Below are positions 57,763 through 64,000 of a DNA stretch of 64,000 nucleotides, piece by piece. Position 1 is the first letter of the stretch; every line of letters begins with the position of its first letter. This DNA comes from Mycobacterium decipiens (GTDB lineage Bacteria > Actinomycetota > Actinomycetes > Mycobacteriales > Mycobacteriaceae), in the NCBI RefSeq assembly GCF_963853665.1, contig NZ_OY970459.1:5022001-5086000 (forward strand), written 5' to 3'. The notes below the pieces were generated by a model. That model searched no databases. It had not been told where the DNA came from and saw only the letters and a list, made by a program, of their open reading frames with translations. Made by a program: the position numbers and the translations under genes.

Positions 57763-58371
57763 GCTTGATGACTGGGGCTCGATTGGCGGGGTTGGGCCCG
57801 AAGGTGTCGGAATCGCGTATCGCCCCGATGCGCCGAGGTCCGCGCCGCCCGGGAGCGACTAGCAGTGTCGTCGCTAGGGCGGTCGCGGAGCGTTCCGCGC
57901 GCCGCCACCGCGGTGGCTACGACCGGTCTGACCGGCGGAGTCGGCATTGCAACCCGGTGCGCTCATGTTTGATGCGTCCCCTTCCAGTTGAGCTGTGAGG
58001 CGTATCACACCTCCTGGCGCCACACAGTTTCCTCGAGCATCCCGGCTACTTCGACGGTCTCGAGGCGCAACGCGACAACATCTTCAAAAGGCCGCTACCG
58101 CCTTACTCTAGGGACGCGCAAGCCCGCACTCGGGCTGTCCACAGCTATGGGAACACACCCGCCTTGATACACCCGGATGCATTGCTGCGGACTTGCTGTG
58201 CACGTGTTGCCCGGCCCGGCACCCAGCAATCAGGAGTTGCGTCCAGGCAGGTGGTGTCCGGGCCGCCGCAAAGTCAATCGATCAGGTCGCGATCGAGGGC
58301 GGATTGGTGATCGAAGTTAAAGTGCCCAAACAACTTCCGAGTTGTCCACCCAGCAGATGACGTTTCCAGAG
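57763..58371. other. Gene-free stretch of about 600 bases
   Basis: Between the metal hydrolase-like and CitE-like genes. I see no open frame with convincing protein character, no tRNA and no clear repeat. Composition changes from high GC (57800-57950) to mixed. It may hold old gene fragments, but none is recognisable. Confidence 0.5.
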
Positions 58372-59283
58372 CTAGCCGCTCGCTTTGATCAGCGCCGCTC
58401 GCGCCAGTGTCTGCTGCGCCATCTTCACATGCGCGGCATCGACGAGAACACCGCTCACCCCGACCGCGCCTCGGCCGCTGGATTCGGCCTCCCGGTAGGC
58501 GGCGATGTTGCGCTCGGCACGGGCGATCTCGTCGTCGCTGGGTGAGTAGACCGTGTTGGCGATCGCTACCTGGTCGGGATGAATCGCCCACTTGCCGGTG
58601 TAGCCCAGCAGGGACGCCCGTCGTGCGTCGCGCTCATACCCCGACGGATCCTGGTAGTCGGGATAGGGCGCATCGATCGCGTCGATCCCCGCGATCCGCG
58701 CGGCCACTATCACCTTGTTGCGGGCGTAATGCCAAAAATCACCGGGATATTCGCCGACCGGCACGAAGTTCGTATCCACCCGCGCACCTTGGGACACGGA
58801 GAGATCACCCACCCCGAGGATCAGCGCATTCAGCCGCGGGCTGGCCGCCGCGATCGCCTCGGCGTTCGCGAGACCCGCCGCCTCCTCGATGAGGACTTCG
58901 AGACGAATCTGCCTGCACAGACCGAGTTTCGACTCCAACTGGGTGAGCAGCACGTCCACCCACCAAACATCGCGGGCCTGGCGTGCCTTCGGGATGATGA
59001 CGGTGTCGAGGTGCTCGCCGGCCTTGGTCACCACCTCGATGAGATCGTCGTGACACCACTGGGTGTCCAGGCCGTTGATCCGCACCGCGCGCGCCGTGCG
59101 GCCCCAGTCAATCTGGTTGAGCGCGGCAATCGCCTTGGTGCGCGATTCCTCTTTGCCACCTGCGGGCACCGCGTCCTCGAGATCCAGGAACACCAGATCC
59201 GCTCCGCACCCGGCGGCCTTGTCGAACATGTGGTCATTGCTCGCCGGCACGGCCAATTCGGAGCGCCGGAGCAGCTGGGTCAT
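58372..59283 (-). CDS. CitE-like/HpcH-HpaI aldolase family lyase
   Basis: 303 aa from the ATG at 59283 (MTQLLRRSELAVPASNDHM). The TIM-barrel family of citrate lyase beta/malyl-CoA lyase: VFLDLEDAVPAGGKEESR, RINGLDTQWCHDDL, IIPKARQARDV, VLIEEAAGLANAEAI and KWAIHPDQVAIAN near the end. In bacteria such proteins cleave malyl-, methylmalyl- or citramalyl-type CoA thioesters. Third gene of a minus-strand unit after the FMN monooxygenase and CoA-transferase; 13 bases separate it from the latter. Confidence 0.88.
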   Translation of the reverse strand: MTQLLRRSELAVPASNDHMFDKAAGCGADLVFLDLEDAVPAGGKEESRTKAIAALNQIDWGRTARAVRINGLDTQWCHDDLIEVVTKAGEHLDTVIIPKARQARDVWWVDVLLTQLESKLGLCRQIRLEVLIEEAAGLANAEAIAAASPRLNALILGVGDLSVSQGARVDTNFVPVGEYPGDFWHYARNKVIVAARIAGIDAIDAPYPDYQDPSGYERDARRASLLGYTGKWAIHPDQVAIANTVYSPSDDEIARAERNIAAYREAESSGRGAVGVSGVLVDAAHVKMAQQTLARAALIKASG

Positions 59284-59296
59284 TAGTCGATTCCTC

Positions 59297-60481
59297 TCAC
59301 AACACGCCACGAGCGCTAAGCGCGTCGATGTCGTTGGCGGTCAGGCCGAGCAACTCGCCGTAGACCTCGGTGTTGTGTTCGCCGAGGGACGGACCCAGCC
59401 GGCCGACCGTCCCCGACGCCGACGAGAAGCGCGGTACCGGGGCCTGCACCATCATCGGCCCGAGCTGGTGGTCATCGACACGGACGAATACCCGGCGATG
59501 GACCAGCTGTTCATCAGCGACCAGGTCACTGACATCGTAGATGGGTGCCGCGGCAACTTCTTCGGCTTCGAAGACCGCCATCGCTTCCGACAGCGTCTTC
59601 TTCGCAACCCACTCCGCGACCGCGGTGTCGACTTCACCGGCCTTGGCCAGGCGTCGCTGCGGGTCGGTGAAGTCGGCGTCCTCAAGCAGGTCAGCCCGTC
59701 CAATCGCGCGGAACACGCGCAGCGCCAGCGCCGGTGAACTGCCGGACATGGCCAGCCACCGCCCGTCGGCGGTGCGGTAGGTGTTCCGCGGCGCCGAGAT
59801 GTCCCACCGATTACCGGCCCGCTCGGGGACCAGCCCTAGCTGGTCGTAGCCCAACAGCGTCTGCTCCATCAACCGGGCCAGCGGATCAATGAGGTTGACG
59901 TCGATCAGCTGCCCCGGTCCGCCATGGACGTCGCGGTGATACAGCGCCATCATCACCGCATACGTTGCGTTCAACGACGCGACCCCGTCGGCCAACATGA
60001 ACGGCGGCAGTGTCGGGGGCCCGCCGGCCTGGCCGGTGAGATGGGCGAAACCGCTCATCGCTTCGCCGAGTGTGCCGAAGCCCGGGCGCTCACTCTTCGG
60101 CCCGGTCAACCCGTACCCGGTGATCTGCACCACCACGATCCGATCGTTGACTGCGCGCAGGCTGTCGTAATCCAGACCCCACTTGCGCAATGTCTGGGGC
60201 CGGGTGTTGAAGATGGCGACGTCGGCGTACCGCACCAGCCGGCGCGCCAGTTGCTGACCTTCGGCGCATCGCAAATCCAGTGTGACGGACCGCTTGTTGC
60301 GCGACATCGACTTCCACATCAACCCGACCCCGTCGCGCTGGTTGCCCCAGGCCCGGATGGGATCGCCGTGTCGAGGTTCTTCAACCTTGATCACGTCGGC
60401 GCCAAACTCACCCAGATAGGTCGCGACAAGAGGCGCGGCCGCCAGTGTGGCGAGATCGAGCACTCGAATCCCGTCAAGCAT
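59297..60481 (-). CDS. CaiB/BaiF-type family III CoA-transferase
   Basis: 394 aa from the ATG at 60481 (MLDGIRVLDLATLAAAPLVA). Family III blocks: YLGEFGADVIKVEEPRHGDP, RNKRSVTLDL, the catalytic-Asp region FMLADGVASLNATYAV, and GQLIDVNLIDPL. Probably activates an organic acid to its CoA ester for the adjacent CitE-like lyase. Overlaps the stop of the upstream monooxygenase by 8 bases, so the genes are coupled. Confidence 0.9.
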   Translation of the reverse strand: MLDGIRVLDLATLAAAPLVATYLGEFGADVIKVEEPRHGDPIRAWGNQRDGVGLMWKSMSRNKRSVTLDLRCAEGQQLARRLVRYADVAIFNTRPQTLRKWGLDYDSLRAVNDRIVVVQITGYGLTGPKSERPGFGTLGEAMSGFAHLTGQAGGPPTLPPFMLADGVASLNATYAVMMALYHRDVHGGPGQLIDVNLIDPLARLMEQTLLGYDQLGLVPERAGNRWDISAPRNTYRTADGRWLAMSGSSPALALRVFRAIGRADLLEDADFTDPQRRLAKAGEVDTAVAEWVAKKTLSEAMAVFEAEEVAAAPIYDVSDLVADEQLVHRRVFVRVDDHQLGPMMVQAPVPRFSSASGTVGRLGPSLGEHNTEVYGELLGLTANDIDALSARGVL

Positions 60482-61853
60482 GGGCACCGGCAAAGGCGTT
60501 TGCAGGCCGTCGCAGCCCAAGGTGTCCCCGCAGGGTCGACGACTCGTATGCGGTGCGGAACAGCCCCCGTCGCTGCAGTTCCGGAACCACCATGCGTACG
60601 ACGTCTTCGAACGCACCGGGCAGATGCGTGGCGGCCAGGACGAAACCGTCGCAGGCGCCGCTCTCAAACCAGTCCGCCATCTGATCGGCGACCTGCTCGC
60701 CGGTACCGACGAAGCGCGGCCCCTGCAACAGGGTGGCGCGGTAGCCGGCCAGGTCGCGGACCGTGACGGTGTCCCCGCCCCGCACGGCGATGTGGGCGCG
60801 CAGGTTCTGGACCAGACCCCGAATGCCAGAGATCGAGGCGATGAGCTCGTCGGTGACCGGATCGTCGAGATCATGCTGCGCGAAGTCGTAGTTCATCAAC
60901 TCCGACAGCAGCGTCAGCGACGCCATGGGATGGACCAGGTCGTTGAGAAACATGGCTTCGCGGTCTTTGGCGTGCGCCTCGGACTCGCCCACCACCGCGT
61001 AGGCCATCGGACAGATCCGGACCGCGCCGGGATCGCGCCCGGCATCGGCGATGCGTTGCTTCTGGTCGGCATAGTGATTGCGCGCGATGTCCATCCCCGG
61101 GTCGCCGGTGAAGATCAATTCCGCCCAGCGCGAGGCGAATTCGCGCCCACGGCCCGACGATCCGGCCTGGATTATGACCGGCCGGCCCTGCGGGGTGCGC
61201 GGCACGGTCAGCGGTCCGCGCGCCGAGAAGTACCGGCCGACGTGTGCCAGCTGGTGCACCTTGGCGGGGTCGGCGTATTGACCGGACGCTCTGTCGTGCA
61301 GAACCGCGTCGTCCTCCCACGTGTCCCACAGGCCGGTAACCACCTCCATGAACTCGTCGGCGCGGTCGTAGCGTTCGTCGTGGCCGAGGTGCGCCTGCAC
61401 GCCGAAGTTCTGCGCTTCGCTGTCATTGACGGAGGTGACCACGTTCCAGGCGGCCCGACCGCCCGAGAGGTGGTCCAGCGTGGCGAACGTCCTGGCGACG
61501 TGGAACGGGGCGTAGTAGGTGGTCGAGTACGTCGCACCGAGGCCGATTCGCGACGTGCTCTGCGCCAGCACACCAAGCACCACGCCCAGGTCCAGCTTCA
61601 CCGGGCGGGCGCCGTGCCACACCGCGTCCGCCACCGATCCGCCGTATACCCCCGGCATTGCCAGGCGGTCGTCGAAGAACATCAGGTCGAAGCAACCCTC
61701 TTCGAGCTGCCGGCCTATTTTCGCGTAATAGGACGCATCGAGATATCGATGTTCGGTCGCGGGGTGCCGCCAGGAGCCCGCGTATACCGAGGTGCTTGCC
61801 GCCTGCATGAATGCAACGAGAGCCATCTTGTCGGTTCGCCGATCGGCCACCAT
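60474..61853 (-). CDS. FMN-dependent monooxygenase, luciferase-like (NtaA/SnaA/DszA family)
   Basis: 459 aa; MALVAFMQAAST at 61826 is an alternative start. Family blocks: EEGCFDLMFFDDRLAMPG, GLGATYSTTYYAPFHVARTF, LDHLSGGRAAWNVVTSVND, YDRADEFMEVV and PVIIQAGSSGRGREFA. These flavin enzymes oxidise organic sulfur or nitrogen compounds with a separate FMN reductase, which is not present here. First gene of the operon; divergent from the GntR regulator across an AT-rich palindrome. Confidence 0.9.
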   Translation of the reverse strand: MVADRRTDKMALVAFMQAASTSVYAGSWRHPATEHRYLDASYYAKIGRQLEEGCFDLMFFDDRLAMPGVYGGSVADAVWHGARPVKLDLGVVLGVLAQSTSRIGLGATYSTTYYAPFHVARTFATLDHLSGGRAAWNVVTSVNDSEAQNFGVQAHLGHDERYDRADEFMEVVTGLWDTWEDDAVLHDRASGQYADPAKVHQLAHVGRYFSARGPLTVPRTPQGRPVIIQAGSSGRGREFASRWAELIFTGDPGMDIARNHYADQKQRIADAGRDPGAVRICPMAYAVVGESEAHAKDREAMFLNDLVHPMASLTLLSELMNYDFAQHDLDDPVTDELIASISGIRGLVQNLRAHIAVRGGDTVTVRDLAGYRATLLQGPRFVGTGEQVADQMADWFESGACDGFVLAATHLPGAFEDVVRMVVPELQRRGLFRTAYESSTLRGHLGLRRPANAFAGAHA

Positions 61854-61863
61854 CCCAAACTAG

Positions 61864-61895
61864 CATCTGATATTTTAGATTTCAAATGTTAGATG
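61864..61895. promoter_or_regulatory. AT-rich inverted repeat between monooxygenase and GntR genes
   Basis: CATCTGATATTT and AAATGTTAGATG are imperfect inverted arms (10 of 12 pairs) around TAGATTTC. A second palindrome, TGGTACCA, lies at 61903-61910. Position in the divergent promoter fits operators for the GntR protein, which would repress the monooxygenase operon. Confidence 0.55.
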
Positions 61896-61909
61896 TACCG
61901 TTTGGTACC

Positions 61910-62572
61910 ATGCGGCCCGTGACGCCAATCTCAGGGATCGACATCTCCGGCACCGTTCGGGAACGCGCCGCCCGTGAACTCCGAGACCGCATTCTCACCG
62001 GCGTCCTGCCGGCTGGGTCGCGGGTAGACCTCGACGCGATCACCGACGAGTTCGCAACCAGTAGGACCCCGATTCGCGAGGCGTTGCTGGAACTGTCTTT
62101 CGAGGGCCTGGTCAAAGTCGCCCCGCGCAGCGGAGTCACGGTGATCGGCATTAGCCCCGCAGACGTCCTGGACAGTTTCACCATTCTCGGTGTGCTGACC
62201 GGGCAAGCCGCGGCGTGGGCGGCCGAGCGCCTGGAACCCACGGAGCTCGAGACGTTGCGCGAACTCGCGGCCGACGTCGCCGCCCGATCCGGTGACGACA
62301 GCATCGGCGAGGCCAACTGGCATTTCCACCAACAGATCCACCGCGCCGCGCACTCCCCGCGGCTGATGACCCAGATCAAGCAAGCGGCCCGGGTGGTACC
62401 GACCAACTTCCTTACGGTGTTCCCCGACCATGAGAAGCACTCGCTCGACGAGCATCAGGAGTTGCTCGACGCGCTAGGTGACAAGGACAGCGAGCGCGCC
62501 CGCGCGGTCGCCGAGCGCCACGTCCTGGACGCCGGGCGATCGCTCGCCGACTGGCTGGAGCAACGTCTCTAG
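61910..62572 (+). CDS. GntR-family regulator (FadR/FCD type)
   Basis: About 220 aa from the ATG at 61910; in-frame starts also exist at 61886 and 61919, the first of which would place the palindrome inside the gene. Winged helix ARELRDRILTGVLPAGSRVD, FATSRTPIREALLELSFEGL and VKVAPRSGVTVIG, then a helical FCD domain with metal-type His residues (ANWHFHQQIHRAAH, EHQELLDAL, AERHVLDAG). Likely ligand-controlled repressor of the divergent catabolic operon. Confidence 0.9.
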   Translation: MRPVTPISGIDISGTVRERAARELRDRILTGVLPAGSRVDLDAITDEFATSRTPIREALLELSFEGLVKVAPRSGVTVIGISPADVLDSFTILGVLTGQAAAWAAERLEPTELETLRELAADVAARSGDDSIGEANWHFHQQIHRAAHSPRLMTQIKQAARVVPTNFLTVFPDHEKHSLDEHQELLDALGDKDSERARAVAERHVLDAGRSLADWLEQRL

Positions 62573-62579
62573 CTGCGGC

Positions 62580-62635
62580 GAGATTGCCGCGATGGCGGTG
62601 GTTTTGGCTCCAACCACAGCCATCCCGGCAATCTC
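62580..62635 (+). terminator. Long hairpin after the GntR gene (possible terminator)
   Basis: GAGATTGCCG (62580-62589) pairs perfectly with CGGCAATCTC (62626-62635). Inside, GATGGC/GCCATC and TGGTT/AACCA extend the stem around a short loop. There is no U-run after it, so it may be an actinobacterial U-less terminator or a separate structured element. It ends about 20 bases before the next gene start. Confidence 0.5.
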
Positions 62636-62654
62636 AGCGTGAGTATGGTCCTAT

Positions 62655-64000
62655 GGTGGCGATGCCCGAGATCCCTGCGCAATATCTGCTGTCGACACAG
62701 GCAGCGAGCCCGCGCACGCTCATCGACATCATCTACGACACCGCCGCGCGCTACCCCGACGCCGCAGCCATCGACGACGGAGAAGTGCAGCTCACTTATA
62801 GCGAGTTGATCGGCGACCTTCAGGACAGTGTGGCCTGGCTAGCCGCACGGGGAATAGGCCGGGGGGACCGGATCGGCATCCGGATGCCCTCGGGCAGCTA
62901 TTCGTTGTACCTGGCCATCCTGTCCGCGCTGGCCGCCGGAGCGGCATACGTACCGGTAGACGCCGACGACCCCGACGAACGCGCCGCACTGGTGTTCGGT
63001 GCGGCCGACGTCGCTGGGGTCATCGCCGAATCCGGCCTGCAACGCGGCCCCGGTTCCTCACGCGGTTGGCAGGCCGGGGCCCCACTACCCCGCGACGACG
63101 CGTGGATCATCTTCACGTCCGGATCGACCGGCACCCCCAAAGGAGTGGCCGTCACCCACCGCAATGCCGCCGCGTTCGTCGACGCAGAGGCGCGGATGTT
63201 TCTGCGGGACAATCCAATTGGACCAGGCGACCGGGTCCTGGCCGGACTGTCGGTGGCGTTCGACGCATCCTGCGAGGAAATGTGGTTGGCATGGCGGCAC
63301 GGCGCCTGCCTGGTCCCCGCCCCGCGGTCGCTGGTGCGCAGTGGGATGGACCTGGGTCCGTGGCTGGTCACCCGGGACGTGACCGTGGTCTCAACGGTGC
63401 CGTCACTGGCCGCGCTGTGGCCCGCCGAGGCACTGGAAGCGGTGCGGCTCTTGATCTTCGGTGGTGAGGCGTGTCCCCCGGACCTGGCCGAGCGGCTCGC
63501 CGTCGACGGTCGCGAGGTATGGAACACCTACGGCCCGACCGAGGCCACCGTGGTCGCTTGCGCCGCCCGGCTCGGCGGCACCGGGCCGATCAGCATCGGG
63601 CTGCCGCTGTCGGGTTGGGACCTTGCCGTCGTCGACGCGCACGGCCAGCCGGTCGGCTACGGCGAGGTCGGCGAGCTGGTGATCGGCGGGGTAGGGCTGG
63701 CCCGCTACTTGGACCCGGACAAGGACGCGGAGAAGTACGCCTCGATGCCGACGCTGGGCTGGAATCGCGCCTATCGCAGCGGTGATCTGGTCCGGCTGGA
63801 ACGCGACGGGCTTTATTTCTGTGGCCGCAGCGACGACCAGGTCAAGGTTGGAGGCCGGCGCATCGAGCTGGGCGAGGTTGACTCCGCGCTGGTCCACTTG
63901 CCCGGTGTCAGTGGCGGCGCGGCCGCGGTTCGCCACACCGCCACCGGCACAGCGTTGCTGGTCGGATACGTCGTCAGCGCGGACGCGTCGTTCGACCTCG
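62655..64000 (+). CDS. NRPS-type amino acid adenylation protein (5' part; runs off window)
   Basis: ATG at 62655 (or 62664, MPEIPAQYLLSTQ); no stop before the end of the window. The adenylation domain comes first, with no condensation domain before it. Core motifs: A2/A3 LAALAAGAAYVPVDAD-like SALAAGAAYVPVD and IIFTSGSTGTPKGVAVTH, A5 NTYGPTEATV, A7 YRSGDLVRL and A8 DDQVKVGGRRIELGEVD. Organisation resembles the Pls/PosA-type terminal NRPS proteins, but the missing 3' part is needed to tell. Substrate not predicted. Confidence 0.9.

Noticed and set aside
60447..61892. 481-codon plus-strand frame opposite the FMN monooxygenase
   Set aside because: Antisense shadow with His/Arg/Gly-rich noise; the minus-strand enzyme is clear.

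Overview
The window is high-GC chromosomal DNA from a slow-growing Mycobacterium close to, but not the same as, the M. tuberculosis complex. From memory of M. tuberculosis H37Rv, the gene order follows Rv3710 (leuA) to about Rv3742c: leuA, dnaQ-like, murT-gatD, recR, ebfC, amidase, dnaX, aspC, the 4.5S RNA and tRNA-Ser, lucA, cutinase, the Rv3726/Rv3727 pair, the MFS-cNMP-patatin fusion, ligC, tgs2, an AraC regulator, a ThrE-like exporter and PPE genes. Proteins are similar but clearly divergent, and there are several segments I do not recall at this place in H37Rv. No insertion sequence, phage, CRISPR array or rRNA was seen.

Layout. 1-15.4 kb is conserved core: leucine synthesis, cell-wall amidation and amidase genes, DNA repair and replication, aspartate aminotransferase, small RNAs and lucA. 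15.4-26.6 kb is accessory: an enoyl-CoA hydratase, a relic of a 19-kDa-type lipoprotein, a frameshifted unknown, a LipL-like esterase, an intact cutinase, an SDR, an AhpD-like pair and a giant AAA/LuxR regulator. 26.6-32.6 kb holds two nearly identical FAD oxidoreductase genes, in direct orientation and with duplicated leaders, on either side of a zinc alcohol dehydrogenase. 32.7-46.2 kb returns to the conserved order.

The most unusual part is 46.2-53.6 kb. Read leftward on the minus strand it is a scrambled, partly decayed second copy of an ESX-3 type VII secretion locus. It contains a PE5-like/EsxH-like deletion fusion, the first ~30 codons of an EspG-like gene, an intact EccE-like gene, then an intact PE-PPE-EsxG-EsxH cassette, a second cassette reduced to PPE plus fragments, and a third reduced to PPE plus a 29-codon PE remnant. 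The eccA/B/C, eccD and mycP genes are absent here. Conserved palindromes mark the promoter regions of three of the cassettes.

A second theme is regulation. The same tandem direct-repeat operator (two 16-bp units with a 21-bp period) lies beside the AraC gene at 43.5 kb and upstream of a MymA-like monooxygenase at 56.6 kb. Each site faces a minus-strand operon containing a wax ester/diacylglycerol acyltransferase, so one VirS-like regulator may control both. The window ends with a likely catabolic operon (FMN monooxygenase, CoA-transferase, CitE-like lyase) divergent from a GntR regulator, and the start of an NRPS-type adenylation gene that runs off the edge.
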